Made by a program: the position numbers and the translations under genes. Under the pieces are notes generated by a model. The model saw nothing but the letters and a program-made list of their open reading frames with translations, was not told the DNA's origin and ran no database searches. DNA of 64,000 nt, from positions 1,674,001 to 1,738,000 of the forward strand of contig CBDCVY010000013.1 of NCBI GenBank assembly GCA_965223245.1, read 5' to 3'. The DNA comes from CBDCVY01 sp965223245 (GTDB taxonomy: Bacteria > Nitrospinota > Nitrospinia > Nitrospinales > Nitrospinaceae). Positions 34,606 to 44,347 of this stretch are shown piece by piece. Within the stretch, counting starts at the first letter, position 1. Every line of letters starts with the position of its first letter.

Positions 34606-35418
34606 ATGTTAGAAGCTAGTGCCAAATTAATTAAAAATGCAAAACGTGTGTTACTCCTTACAAGTGCAGGAATGAGTGCGGATTCAAATATCCCCACTTT
34701 TCGAGATAAAGACGGTTATTGGAGAAATTTTCCTCCCTTTAAGAAAAAAAATTTAGAAGCCCAAGATTTAGCCAGTCCCTGGGCATTTCGAAATGAATTA
34801 CCTCATGCGTGGGCCTTTTATGAATGGAGAAGGCGTAATGCAAACGAAAATAAACCACACGAAGGTTATCATATTATAAATCGCTGGATTGATGAACTTT
34901 TTGAAGATGCATTTATCCACACAACAAATACCGACGGTTATCATATCCGTTCTGGCTGTCCCGAAGACAAGGTAATGGAGGTCCATGGCTCCATGTGGAG
35001 ACTCCAGTGTTTAGATACCTGTTCAGAGGATTTTTGGAAAAATGATTCAGTTCCTCTATGCGATTTAAATATCGAAACCATGGAAGCCTCAAATTTTCCT
35101 CCCTGCCAAAATTGCCAAGAAATTGCCCGTCCTCATATATTAATGTTTGGAGATTTCGAGTATACAGGTCACCCGGAACAAGATAAAAACTTTGCAAACT
35201 TTATAAAAAGCCCGGTAGATTTGATTTTATTAATTGGAAGTTCTGGAGCTGTACCTACCAACGATTATATGGCCCTCCAATTCAAACAACATGGAATTCC
35301 GGTTATCAATATTAACTTAGACCCAAGGGCAAATGGAATCGTAGAGACTGATTATTTAATCACAATGAAAGGATTGGAAGCTTTTCAAAAACTAGATGCA
35401 GAAATTAAAAATATCTAG
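34606..35418 (+). CDS. Sir2-family NAD-dependent deacylase-like protein
   Basis: 270 residues. NAD-binding loop SAGMSADSNIPTFRD (canonical GAGxSxxSGIPxFR), TTNTDGYHIRSG (canonical TQNIDGLHxxAG), and catalytic-His region VMEVHGSMW (about residues 124-132). Zinc Cys pairs are CLDTC (about 135) and CQNC (about 167), followed by RPHILMFGD. So the catalytic and zinc sites look intact, while the first Gly of the loop is Ser and the IDG motif is TDG, marking a divergent branch. Possible NAD-dependent deacylase or ADP-ribosyl-transfer role. Overlaps the convergent oxidoreductase gene by 4 bp. Confidence 0.87.
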   Translation: MLEASAKLIKNAKRVLLLTSAGMSADSNIPTFRDKDGYWRNFPPFKKKNLEAQDLASPWAFRNELPHAWAFYEWRRRNANENKPHEGYHIINRWIDELFEDAFIHTTNTDGYHIRSGCPEDKVMEVHGSMWRLQCLDTCSEDFWKNDSVPLCDLNIETMEASNFPPCQNCQEIARPHILMFGDFEYTGHPEQDKNFANFIKSPVDLILLIGSSGAVPTNDYMALQFKQHGIPVININLDPRANGIVETDYLITMKGLEAFQKLDAEIKNI

Positions 35419-36398
35419 CGAACCAATACTAATTTACCAAAATGTCCATGCTTCTCCATTTCCTGATGGGCAGTTGGAGCATTCTCGAACGCAAATGTTT
35501 TTGCCACAGGAATATGGGTCTCATCCATAATTGGCATTAAATCCCGCCAGACTCTTTGTAATTCATCGGGTTTCTGCAAACTATGAAGTACAACGTACCC
35601 CTTAATTAAATTTTGATTAAATAAAAAGGAAGAAGGTACCGTAAATTTATCATCTGAAAGAAAGCCATAGCAAAGGTAAGTTCCTTTAGAGTTAAGGAGC
35701 GAAATCAATTCTGTAGCCGTTTTTCCACTTATGGGATCAAAAATGTAATCTATACCTTTACCTCTTGTTTTATTATAAATTTCATTTTTAATTTCATCTG
35801 AATCTTCTGCAACAACTACATCAACTCCCAAACCTGAAATAAAAGGCCTCATATTTTCTGATCGCGTGGTTGAAATAACCCGGAGACCCTTAATTTTCCC
35901 TAATTGGCTAGCGGCAATTCCAACCGCTCCCGTGGAGGCGGTAATAACTAAAATACCGGATTCTGGTAAGGGAGCAGAATTTATCATCGCATCATAAGCC
36001 GTTAACCAAGCAACAGGTAAAGCCGCTGCATCTGAAAAATGTAATTGACCTGGAATTGGTAAAACTTTATTTTCACAGACAACTATTTTTTCGGCATAAG
36101 TTCCTTGTGAAGGAATTTTGTATGCGTCAAAATCTAAAACGACTACACGCTCTCCTGGACGGATATTTTTCACTTCTGGCCCTACTTCTTCAACAATCCC
36201 AGCACCTTCAGCACCTAATACAAATCCCTCTCCTAATTCCAAGGGCCATTCCCCTTTTCGGATCATTATTTCAGACCAATTCAATCCAATTGCTTTTAGA
36301 TCAATTAGAACTTCGTCGAGTTTGGGTGAGAGGTCGGGGCACTCAATCAATTCCAATACCTCAGGACTACCCGTTTTATTCATAACAATTTTCCTCAC
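35415..36398 (-). CDS. NADPH:quinone oxidoreductase-like protein, medium-chain dehydrogenase superfamily
   Basis: 327 residues: N-terminal GroES-like domain with NWSEIMIRKGEWP and GAEGAGIVEEVGPEV (about 66-80), then a Rossmann domain with ITASTGAVGIAASQLGKIKG (about 150-169). No structural-zinc Cys set is present, so it belongs with the zinc-free quinone-oxidoreductase group that transfers electrons from NADPH to quinones or enones. ATG with GGAG-like upstream sequence (AAGGAGAACGACTG). Probably monocistronic. Confidence 0.9.
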   Translation of the reverse strand: MRKIVMNKTGSPEVLELIECPDLSPKLDEVLIDLKAIGLNWSEIMIRKGEWPLELGEGFVLGAEGAGIVEEVGPEVKNIRPGERVVVLDFDAYKIPSQGTYAEKIVVCENKVLPIPGQLHFSDAAALPVAWLTAYDAMINSAPLPESGILVITASTGAVGIAASQLGKIKGLRVISTTRSENMRPFISGLGVDVVVAEDSDEIKNEIYNKTRGKGIDYIFDPISGKTATELISLLNSKGTYLCYGFLSDDKFTVPSSFLFNQNLIKGYVVLHSLQKPDELQRVWRDLMPIMDETHIPVAKTFAFENAPTAHQEMEKHGHFGKLVLVR

Positions 36399-36549
36399 AG
36401 TCGTTCTCCTTCACAGGTAACTGGAGCAATTAGCTCCAAAAACTTTACTCTTTCCAGAACAAGTTAAAATATAGTATTCTTGGGCCTAAAACAATTTGTA
36501 ATTCTTTGCATCAATCATTAATGCGCTTTCCCCAAGAAGGAGAAAAAAA

Positions 36550-37188
36550 ATGCGCTTTTTACTATTATTCCTATTTTTCTTTTTTGGTTGGACCTCACAA
36601 GCACTCGCGGCTTGCACTCAAGAAGATGTTTGCAAAATGCTTAAAAAGAAAATGGGACATTTTGACATTTTAAATCAGTGCCCAAATGCTGGTCCACTTC
36701 TGATGGAGTGCAGAAAAGTATCAACAAATAAGCTTAAAGAATTACAAAAACCCCAATTTGTCGTAAACGATAACGGAACAATTACGGATACTGCCAATAA
36801 ACTAATGTGGATTAATAAAGGAATTTTAGAAAAACATTCTCTTAAAACCGCACAACAATTTGCAGAAGGTTACAGTTTTGATGAACTTGTAGGTTGGAGA
36901 ATACCCACCCTTCCTGAATTAAAAACTATCCTTTATTCCAGCCGGGTTAAAAATGCAAGTGGTCAAAAATCTTGGGTTCACCCATTATTTGATGATGGAC
37001 GGGGTCATTATTATTGGTCGTCAACCACTTGCGAAGAAGTTTCAGAAATAGAGGATCGTTACCAAAAAAAAATATGTCAACAAGGCACTGGTGCTGCCTG
37101 GTTAATTCACTTTAATTTGGGAGCTGTTTTTTGGCATTATGTAGATAACGAACATTATTTTGTATGGCTTGTCCGGAATTTAGAATAA
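36550..37188 (+). CDS. Exported DUF1566 (Lcl-like) protein
   Basis: 212 residues, ribosome-binding site GAAGGAG, signal peptide ending in ALAAC (about residue 20). The DUF1566 domain begins about residue 75 with DNGTITDTANKLMWINKG and continues with GWRIPTLPELKTILY and YYWSSTT, the typical Trp/Arg-rich signature. Four Cys in the N-terminal 60 residues (CTQEDVC, NQC, MEC) could form disulfides. DUF1566 is a C-type-lectin/FGE-like fold of unknown function often found in surface proteins. Confidence 0.85.
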   Translation: MRFLLLFLFFFFGWTSQALAACTQEDVCKMLKKKMGHFDILNQCPNAGPLLMECRKVSTNKLKELQKPQFVVNDNGTITDTANKLMWINKGILEKHSLKTAQQFAEGYSFDELVGWRIPTLPELKTILYSSRVKNASGQKSWVHPLFDDGRGHYYWSSTTCEEVSEIEDRYQKKICQQGTGAAWLIHFNLGAVFWHYVDNEHYFVWLVRNLE

Positions 37189-37367
37189 CTCACTGTTTTC
37201 AATATAATTTTTCTTTTTAAATTAAAACCTATTCATTGGATGGATTTATAATTTTTAATCCATTTGAATCTCCTGCCCTTCCCTACCATCTAAATTTTAG
37301 CATTATTTTTTCTTAAGTTTACTCATGTGACCATCTGTTTAACAACCCAGTGGGTTAGGAGGTAACC

Positions 37368-37772
37368 ATGGCAGAATTGATGGAAGAAATCGGTGAACAT
37401 ATGAGTTCTCCGGTTATGAGAATTGACTCAGAATCTAATGTACAGGATGCAGCAATTTTAATGGAAACCAACCACATTGGTTCTTTGATAGTTGAAAAAT
37501 TCGGTGATGATGTGGGAATCGTCACGGAAAAAGATTTAATGAAAAAGGTAGTTGCAAAGGGTAAAAACCTTGAAGAAGTCCTCGTAGAGGATGTTATGAC
37601 CAAGCCCATTCTTTCTATGGATCGTTATTTACCTATTGAAGAAGCTAATTTATATATGCAAAAGAAGAAAATTAGACATTTAGCTATCACGGAAGAAGAT
37701 AAAATTGTTGGGATCCTCTCTATAAGTGATTTAGTAGCTTTTTATACTCAAGATTTTCGAATGCAGGAATAA
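37368..37772 (+). CDS. Stand-alone CBS-domain pair protein (1)
   Basis: 134 residues with two CBS motifs: MSSPVMRIDSESNVQDAAILM (about residues 10-30) followed by IVTEKDLMKKV, and VMTKPILSMDRYLPIEEANL followed by GILSISDLV. CBS pairs bind adenosyl nucleotides (AMP, ATP, SAM) as energy or redox sensors; the partner is unknown. GGAGG lies a few bases upstream of the ATG. It precedes selO by 8 bp and is similar to the protein at 62052. Confidence 0.92.
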   Translation: MAELMEEIGEHMSSPVMRIDSESNVQDAAILMETNHIGSLIVEKFGDDVGIVTEKDLMKKVVAKGKNLEEVLVEDVMTKPILSMDRYLPIEEANLYMQKKKIRHLAITEEDKIVGILSISDLVAFYTQDFRMQE

Positions 37773-37780
37773 ATTGGGAT

Positions 37781-39268
37781 TTGAATACACTGAAAACCTT
37801 GAGTTTTAAAAATCAATTTTTCCAATTAGGGGGTGAATATTATCAGTTAAAAAATCCGACTCCAGTGGCAAACCCTTCTTTAGTTTGCTTTAGCTCTGAG
37901 GTTGCCCAGCAGATGGGTATAAATCCAAATGAGTTTCAGAATCCAGAAATGGTGGAATATTTAGCAGGGAATAAACTCATCCCAAATACCAAACCATTAG
38001 CAATGGTTTATTCTGGACATCAATTTGGAGTTTATAATCCTCAACTTGGTGATGGTCGAGGATTGCTGTTGGGTGAGACCCAAATTGGAGATTGCAAACA
38101 GTGGGACCTTTATTTAAAAGGGGCAGGTCAAACTCGTTTTTGTAGAGGGTTTGATGGCAGAGCTACTTTAAAATCTTCTATACGGGAATTCTTAGCTGGC
38201 GAGGCATTAGCGGGTTTAGGTATTCCAACAACGAGAGCATTAGCTGTTGTAGCTATCGGTGAGCTTATATACCGTGAACTACCAGAACCCGCCGCTATCT
38301 TGTCTCGTGTGGCTAAAACCCACATACGCTTTGGAAATCTTGAATATTTCCATTACAACAATCATCCTGAAAAAATCACCCTACTATTAGATCATATTTT
38401 AAAATTATACTTTCCTCACCTTGCTGATCACCCTAAAAAATATCAAGAATTGTTCAAGAATATTATTGATAAAACTGCATACTTAATTGCTAATTGGCAG
38501 TCAGTCGGGTTTGTGCACGGTGTAATGAACACAGATAACATGTCTATCCTGGGCGAAACATTCGATTTTGGCCCTTACGCATTTATGGATAAATTTAACC
38601 CCGCTTTTACACCAAACCATTCAGATACCCATGGTCGCTATACCTATGGACGGCAACCCGAAATCGGTTATTGGAACTTAGGAAAACTGGGTGAAACTAT
38701 GGGTCACCTTATCTCTTTGGAAGATCGCAAATTAGAATTAGAAAATTATAAAGTACTATTCAACCACTACCATTTAAAATTAATGGCTAAAAAGCTTGGC
38801 TTAAGCATTATTGACGGTGAGTTAGATACATTAATAACCGAACTATTTAAAATTCTTTTTAATCACCAGCCTGATTTCACTAATTTTTTCAGAAAGTTAG
38901 GTGACCATCGAATTGGAGATTTGGGTGAATTAAAAAAATTCTTCAATAAAAATCCAAAAGAATTTGATGATTGGATAAAAGAATATAAAAAATTACAAGA
39001 TCGAGAAGATACCTCCTCTGAAGAACAAAAATCCCGAATGAATTCAGCAAATCCAAAATTTATTTTAAGGAATCACCTTGTTCAAAGAGCTCTTGAAAAA
39101 GCTTTAAAAGAGTCTGACTTTTCAGAAATAGAACGATTAAAAATTCTATCGCAGTACCCTTTCCATGACCGACATGAGAAATTTCATGAACACAATATTG
39201 ATCCAGATTTTTATAGCTTAGATACTCCCGATTCTTTACTAGGGATGCAAACCAGTTGCTCAGCATAG
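37781..39268 (+). CDS. selO: Protein adenylyltransferase SelO (YdiU)
   Basis: Pseudokinase-fold enzyme that transfers AMP to Ser, Thr or Tyr of proteins in redox stress. 495 residues starting at a TTG 8 bp after the CBS gene; no clear ribosome-binding site, so the start is uncertain. Motifs: SGHQFGVYNPQLGDGRGLLLGE (about 81-102), KGAGQTRFCRGFDGRATLKSS, REFLAGEALAGLGIPTTRA and the metal/catalytic HGVMNTDNMS (about 247-256). The chain ends ...MQTSCSA, with the conserved C-terminal Cys that is Sec in some homologues. Cotranscription with the CBS protein is likely. Confidence 0.93.
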   Translation: MNTLKTLSFKNQFFQLGGEYYQLKNPTPVANPSLVCFSSEVAQQMGINPNEFQNPEMVEYLAGNKLIPNTKPLAMVYSGHQFGVYNPQLGDGRGLLLGETQIGDCKQWDLYLKGAGQTRFCRGFDGRATLKSSIREFLAGEALAGLGIPTTRALAVVAIGELIYRELPEPAAILSRVAKTHIRFGNLEYFHYNNHPEKITLLLDHILKLYFPHLADHPKKYQELFKNIIDKTAYLIANWQSVGFVHGVMNTDNMSILGETFDFGPYAFMDKFNPAFTPNHSDTHGRYTYGRQPEIGYWNLGKLGETMGHLISLEDRKLELENYKVLFNHYHLKLMAKKLGLSIIDGELDTLITELFKILFNHQPDFTNFFRKLGDHRIGDLGELKKFFNKNPKEFDDWIKEYKKLQDREDTSSEEQKSRMNSANPKFILRNHLVQRALEKALKESDFSEIERLKILSQYPFHDRHEKFHEHNIDPDFYSLDTPDSLLGMQTSCSA

Positions 39269-39384
39269 TTTGGTGAGTAATAGAATGTAATTTTTGATTG
39301 ACTTCCCAATCACTAATTTTTTGATATTTCAAAGTTTTTATTCCACAATGGAGTGGTTCATTATAAAAGAAAGGAAACTTTACC

Positions 39385-39618
39385 ATGTTATTCCTCGAAG
39401 CAGAGGTAACTCGGACATCAGTCCCCCCAAACAAAGCGGAAACAGAACGTGAAATAGCCATTTGGATTTTTGATTCTGAAAATGAGATTGAGTTAACTAT
39501 GAACCTGGAAGATTTTCAAAAAAATAACGTCCAGGTAGGGGATAAGCTTTCAATTAAAATTGAAAAACGTCCAGATTTTGATTCTATGGCTCGCGAACTT
39601 TTTAAAGACGGAAAATAA
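39385..39618 (+). CDS. Small protein of unknown function
   Basis: 77 residues; AAGGAAAC a few bases upstream of the ATG. It is mainly beta-strand in prediction by eye (FLEAEVTRTSVP, REIAIWIFDSENEIELTMNL, GDKLSIKIEKRPDF) with no membrane segment. A hairpin with no T-run follows. I do not recognise a family; it could be a small OB- or SH3-like fold. It lies between selO and thiL. Confidence 0.65.
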   Translation: MLFLEAEVTRTSVPPNKAETEREIAIWIFDSENEIELTMNLEDFQKNNVQVGDKLSIKIEKRPDFDSMARELFKDGK

Positions 39619-39643
39619 CCCAATTGAATTTTACTCAATTGGG
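39619..39643. terminator. Hairpin after the 77-residue gene
   Basis: CCCAATTGA-N7-TCAATTGGG, a perfect 9-bp stem just after the stop. No run of T follows (CCCAATGAATAA), so termination is doubtful; it could stabilise the transcript. Confidence 0.4.
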
Positions 39644-39675
39644 CCCAATGAATAATTAACCTATAAAATTTTTCA

Positions 39676-40704
39676 GTGCCTTCCCTGCAAAAATCTCTAA
39701 AGCAAATCGGTGAATTTGGACTTATTTCTAAATTTCAATCAAATTTAAAGTACCGTTCACCTCAAGTCATTCTAGGTATAGGGGATGATTGTGCAATTTA
39801 CGAAACCAGCCCGAAAAAAGTACAGGTTATTACAACTGATGCTTTAGTCGAAAAAATTCATTTTAACTTAGAGACCACAACCGCCAGAAATTTAGGTCAA
39901 AAATCTATGGCAGTTAATATCAGTGATATTGCTGCTATGGGTGCAGTTCCCAAAATAGCGGTTATTTCTTTAGCTATTCCAAAAAAAATCTCTCCAAAAT
40001 TTTTACATGAATTTTATAGCGGTATAAACACTTTGTGCAAAAAATATAAAATTGAATTGGTGGGTGGGGATACAGTAGGTTCGAAAAATTCATTTTTTAT
40101 AAACTTAACCGTTATTGGAGAAGCCTTCAAAAAAAGACTTTTTACCCGCAAAGGCACGCAACCCGGAGATGGAATTTTTGTTACAGGGAATTTAGGGGAC
40201 TCTGCCTTAGGACTAAAAATTATCCAATCCTCAAAAAAAAATTGGACAGGTTCAGAGGATCTAAAAAATAAATTGAAGAAAAGGCATTGGCTACCTATAC
40301 CCAGGATTAATGAGTCCATCGCCCTTACCAATTCCAAATTAAAAGTTACTTCCATGATTGATATCAGTGATGGCCTTTTACAAGATTTAGGACATATTTT
40401 AAAGATAAACAAGGTGGGAGCTGTAATAGATACCCGCCAAATGCCTAAAAGCAAAAACTTAAAAAAGTTTTGTAATTTCAATAATTTAGATAGCGCATCC
40501 TTAGCTTTAACAGGAGGTGAAGACTATGAATTATTATTTACTTTGAAGCAGGAAGATGTTAAAAAAGTAAATGAGTCTTTTGTTCCAGTTGGTTCACCTG
40601 TGACTCTTATTGGGGAGATTACAAAAGATAAAAGTTTACGTTTAATTGATTCTGAAGGACAATTATTCACTCCCCAAAAACCAAAGGGATTTTCTCATTT
40701 TTAA
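39676..40704 (+). CDS. thiL: Thiamine-monophosphate kinase
   Basis: Phosphorylates thiamine monophosphate to the active cofactor thiamine diphosphate. 342 residues from a GTG. PurM-like fold motifs: IGEFGLISKF (about 11-20), GDDCAIYETSPKK, TTDALVEKIHF, NISDIAAMGA (about 80), GDTVGSKN, ISDGLLQDLGH (about 232) and GGEDYELLFTL (about 279), with the ATP/Mg acidic residues in place. It is isolated from other thi genes. A CorC-type gene follows after 84 bp. Confidence 0.93.
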   Translation: MPSLQKSLKQIGEFGLISKFQSNLKYRSPQVILGIGDDCAIYETSPKKVQVITTDALVEKIHFNLETTTARNLGQKSMAVNISDIAAMGAVPKIAVISLAIPKKISPKFLHEFYSGINTLCKKYKIELVGGDTVGSKNSFFINLTVIGEAFKKRLFTRKGTQPGDGIFVTGNLGDSALGLKIIQSSKKNWTGSEDLKNKLKKRHWLPIPRINESIALTNSKLKVTSMIDISDGLLQDLGHILKINKVGAVIDTRQMPKSKNLKKFCNFNNLDSASLALTGGEDYELLFTLKQEDVKKVNESFVPVGSPVTLIGEITKDKSLRLIDSEGQLFTPQKPKGFSHF

Positions 40705-40788
40705 ATATTTTTATTTGAGGATTTCCTCATAAAAGTCTTGATTTACTCTTTGGTACAGGTTCCAACATTTTTGAGGTTCCATTAAGCG

Positions 40789-42087
40789 TTGGACGACTCG
40801 ATAATACCTCGGTCCATTATCTTTTTTATTCTATTAGGGTTTTCAGCTTTTTTTGCTGCGTGCGAAGCTGCATTTTTTTCTTTGAATTCGGCCCAACTCG
40901 CATCTTTAAAAGAAAAAAAAGGACGGACCGGTCAGTTGATTGGTCAACTCCTAGAAAAACCAAGACAATTACTCATAACGATTTATATTGGAAATGAGTT
41001 AGTTAATATTGCCATTTCTGCAATTGCAACCTCGATCGCTCTAATCGTATTTGGAAATGCTGGACTAGCAATTGCAATAGGAATTGGCACCTTCCTTATA
41101 TTGTTGTTTGGAGAAATCCTTCCTAAATCTTTTTCCATAAACCATGCGGAGCGCTTTGCTCTATTAGCTGCAAGGCCATTAGGGTACTTTTCCAATATAG
41201 TTCAACCCGTTCAACAACTCTTCAGTCAATTAACAGAAAAAATTCTTTCCAAGTTTGGAATCAGTCTTTTAATAAAAGAAAATATTATCAGTGATGACGA
41301 ATTTCGAACGATGGTAGTCAAAGGCGCTGATGAAGGCGCAATTGATGAGGAGGAGCGAGAGCTTATTCACAATGTAATGGAATTTGGTGAAAAAACAGTT
41401 TCCGATGTCATGACTCCTAAAATTGACATGTTTACTTTAAGCGTCAATGACAAAATGGAAGATATCTTGCCTAAAGTTCTTGAAAACTTTTATGCAAGAG
41501 TTCCTGTTTATGAAAATAATGGTGAAACCATTGCAGGAGTTTTATTAACTAAAAACTTAAATCGTTATCGCCATATTCCAAGTGAAAAGTTTAATCTGAA
41601 AAGTGTTCTTCAACCCCCTATTTCAGTACCAGCAACCAAGAAAATTAAAGAAATTTTGAATGATTTTAAAAAGTTAAAACGTCACATGGCTATAGTCCTT
41701 GATGAATACGGGAGTATTGCTGGACTGGTCACCCTTGAGGATGTTCTAGAAGAGGTTGTTGGAGAAATTGACAGCGAAACACGAACTGAGGAAAGCTCTC
41801 TTATAAAACTAAGCGAAAAACGTTATCGACTTAAAGGAAATTATAGTATTTCAGAGTTTAATGAAAACTTTGACTGTCACCTTCCCAATGACATAACAAC
41901 TATCGGAGGATTTGTTTTTGGTTTATTTGGACGTATTCCACGATCCGGAGAAACCGTGAGCTCTGAACATTTCAAATTTCGTGTTGAAAAAATGAAAGGA
42001 GCAAGAATTATAAGCCTCCATCTCACCATTTCTGCAGAAAAAACCATAAAACCTTCAGAGTTATCTAAGGAGGCTTCACAAAACTAA
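40789..42087 (+). CDS. CNNM/CorC-family membrane protein with CBS pair (1)
   Basis: 432 residues from a TTG; GAGG lies 12 bases upstream. DUF21 (CNNM) transmembrane domain with three or four helices (about 8-28, 64-85, 92-112), CBS pair (about 200-330; VMTPKIDMFTLS and GLVTLEDVLEEVVGEI), then the C-terminal CorC_HlyC transporter-associated domain (RYRLKGNYSISEFNENF to the end). Related proteins handle Mg or Co, or magnesium-linked efflux. The next gene is a homologue starting within the stop codon (TAATG). Confidence 0.92.
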   Translation: MDDSIIPRSIIFFILLGFSAFFAACEAAFFSLNSAQLASLKEKKGRTGQLIGQLLEKPRQLLITIYIGNELVNIAISAIATSIALIVFGNAGLAIAIGIGTFLILLFGEILPKSFSINHAERFALLAARPLGYFSNIVQPVQQLFSQLTEKILSKFGISLLIKENIISDDEFRTMVVKGADEGAIDEEERELIHNVMEFGEKTVSDVMTPKIDMFTLSVNDKMEDILPKVLENFYARVPVYENNGETIAGVLLTKNLNRYRHIPSEKFNLKSVLQPPISVPATKKIKEILNDFKKLKRHMAIVLDEYGSIAGLVTLEDVLEEVVGEIDSETRTEESSLIKLSEKRYRLKGNYSISEFNENFDCHLPNDITTIGGFVFGLFGRIPRSGETVSSEHFKFRVEKMKGARIISLHLTISAEKTIKPSELSKEASQN

Positions 42088-43451
42088 TGGAATTAGGCAC
42101 TACACTCATTTTGGTTGCTTGCTTCATACTAATGGAAGCTTTTTTTTCTGGGTGTGAGATTGGGATGATAGGAGTTAATCGTTTCAAAATGGATCAGCTC
42201 GCCGCAGAAGGTAAAAATTCTGCGAAAATAATTTTAAACCTTCTAAAAGATCCTGAAAAACTTTTTACCACTACCTCCCTAGGGACCAACCTTGCAGTGG
42301 TGAGTTCCACGGCAATTTTTACAGGATACATGGTAAGCCACTTTGGGAAATGGGGGGATCTGGTTTCAATGCTTATCATTTCACCTTTTATTCTTTTTGG
42401 AGGTGAAATTATCCCCAAAATCATTTTTCAAAACCGAGCAGATTCCATCATGCTGACCTTAGTTCACCCCCTAAACTTTTTATGTAAAATCTTTTCTCCG
42501 TTAATTTCATTTTTTACAGGAATCTCTAATTTCATCCGTAAAAAAGTATTCAGAGAATCCGATCCCTCTAGTTCACCCACATTAAGCAGAGAATTAATTC
42601 GATCTATTTCAAAACCTGAATCTGAAACTTCCGAATTAGATGAAGAGGAAAAGGAAATGATTTCCAAAATCTTTCATTTTGGGGAACTTTCGGTCGAACA
42701 GTTCATGGTTCCACTTGTTCAAATTTATGCGATTAGCGATTCCGCCACAATTATAGAAGCAAACAAAATAAGCAATGACTCGGGGTACTCCCGGTTGCCT
42801 GTTTTCCACGAGAGGATGTTCAATCTTATAGGGATATTGAACACTTTTGATTTACTCAATGTTCCAGAGGATGAATCTCCCATCACCGATCTAATTAGGC
42901 CAGCTTACTATGTTCCTCCTAATAAAAAATTGGACGATTTACTAAAAGAGCTTCAGCAAAGGGGATTACATATGGCAGTGGTTGTAGATGAATATGGCGG
43001 ATGTATAGGTATTATTACTGTAGAAGATCTTTTAGAACAAATTGTAGGCGAAATTGAGGATGAATACGATAAACCTGAAAAAGGTTATGAGACCTATGAC
43101 GAAGGTTATTTAATTGATGGGGACACTGAAGTTTCTGCCTTGAATGAAGAATTGGGTTTAGAGCTTCCTACAGGAGATTATGATACCGTTGCTGGGCTCA
43201 TGATTTGCGAATTAGAAAAAATACCTGGTGCAGGAGAACAAGTCACACTCAATGGATTCCGTCTTACTGTAAAAGACGCCAGTAAACGAAAAATAAACTC
43301 TGTAATATTAAGAAAAATTCTTCCGGAACAAAATAACGAAGAGTTGGAAAACCAACAAACATCCTCTCAAACACCTATAGACAAAGTCAACGGAAACGGA
43401 AAATTGACAAATGAACCTGAAAAAACAAAAGCTGAACAAACCCCTTCCTAA
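42087..43451 (+). CDS. CNNM/CorC-family membrane protein with CBS pair (2)
   Basis: 454 residues, paralogue of the preceding gene product, translation-coupled by a one-base overlap. DUF21 domain (about 1-150), acidic linker SETSELDEEEKEM, CBS pair (FMVPLVQIYAI and GIITVEDLLEQIVGEI) and CorC_HlyC domain (YLIDGDTEVSALNEEL). A 40-residue hydrophilic tail rich in Glu, Gln and Asn follows. The pair may form a heterodimeric Mg/Co transport or sensing unit, as seen for paired hemolysin-C-like genes. Confidence 0.92.
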   Translation: MELGTTLILVACFILMEAFFSGCEIGMIGVNRFKMDQLAAEGKNSAKIILNLLKDPEKLFTTTSLGTNLAVVSSTAIFTGYMVSHFGKWGDLVSMLIISPFILFGGEIIPKIIFQNRADSIMLTLVHPLNFLCKIFSPLISFFTGISNFIRKKVFRESDPSSSPTLSRELIRSISKPESETSELDEEEKEMISKIFHFGELSVEQFMVPLVQIYAISDSATIIEANKISNDSGYSRLPVFHERMFNLIGILNTFDLLNVPEDESPITDLIRPAYYVPPNKKLDDLLKELQQRGLHMAVVVDEYGGCIGIITVEDLLEQIVGEIEDEYDKPEKGYETYDEGYLIDGDTEVSALNEELGLELPTGDYDTVAGLMICELEKIPGAGEQVTLNGFRLTVKDASKRKINSVILRKILPEQNNEELENQQTSSQTPIDKVNGNGKLTNEPEKTKAEQTPS

Positions 43452-43478
43452 ATAAATAGATTCTTTGTATATCCAATT

Positions 43479-44201
43479 TTAAAGGGAGTGGATTTTTCCC
43501 AGTTCCTGGTAGGCTTCTTGAATTTGCAAGAATTTAAGGTGCGCTTCTTCTGCCATATCTTGTCCCAAGTGAGCAACTTTATCAGGGTGATATTGTGCTG
43601 CTAGTTTCCAATAAGCTTTTTTTATCTCGGCAGAGGGTGAGGTAGAAGAGATTCCCAAAATAGAATAAGGCGTCGATAACTGATTTAAAGAGTATTTTTT
43701 ACGTATTCCATCGTGATCTTCAAACGATATTTCCAATAACTTTGCCACCTCATTTATTCGAGCTTGTACTTCCTGATCTAAAGAGTTTTCTACTAATATA
43801 ATTTGATAGACTAAAGCTAATAAAAGGGAGCGATATCGATGATGAGATGAAGATTTATATTTTTCAATAACAGGTTGAAGAGGCGGGTTGGCCTTTAAAG
43901 TTTCACGGATGACACGGTTTATGGATTCTAAATCTTTAGTGGAATAGTTTAAATTATTTGTAAAAAAGCGATAAATAACCTCCACTTCTCCTGCTGTGAT
44001 AGGACTCTTAACATTGGCCAATTGTGTCAATACCACAACAATACAAGTGCCAAATACCGATTCATTTTCTACCCCTGGCAAACCCTTTCTAATTAAGTTT
44101 CGGGCTTTTTTTGTTGCAAAATGCTGAGCGGCCCCCCCCACAATTGCACCAAATGGTCCTCCTCGCAAAAACCCTAAACCCGCTCCTAATAACCACGACA
44201 T
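43479..44201 (-). CDS. TerB/DjlA-like protein with C-terminal J domain
   Basis: 240 residues. N-terminal Gly-rich hydrophobic stretch (LGAGLGFLRGGPFGAIVGGAAQ, about 5-26) may be a membrane anchor or glycine zipper. The middle (about 45-160) fits a TerB-type helical domain (VVLTQLANVKSPITAGEVE). The J domain runs from TPYSILGISSTS (about 172) to the end with the essential HPD motif in AAQYHPDKVAHL. This is the DjlA plan, a DnaK co-chaperone at the membrane. Convergent with the CorC gene. Confidence 0.87.
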   Translation of the reverse strand: MSWLLGAGLGFLRGGPFGAIVGGAAQHFATKKARNLIRKGLPGVENESVFGTCIVVVLTQLANVKSPITAGEVEVIYRFFTNNLNYSTKDLESINRVIRETLKANPPLQPVIEKYKSSSHHRYRSLLLALVYQIILVENSLDQEVQARINEVAKLLEISFEDHDGIRKKYSLNQLSTPYSILGISSTSPSAEIKKAYWKLAAQYHPDKVAHLGQDMAEEAHLKFLQIQEAYQELGKIHSL

Positions 44202-44347
44202 ATTAAACCAATCCCCTAAAATTCATGACCCAATTTGGAAATAATATACCATAGACATCATTAAAAATAATTTGAAGAATTTGTTGAAATTTTGGCAAAG
44301 AAAATATACTCTTTTACCCATTTTCGGTCCAACGAAATGAGGACAAA

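Noticed and set aside
39619..39643. Strong hairpin as a definite terminator before thiL
   Set aside because: No T-tract on either strand; recorded only as a weak candidate.
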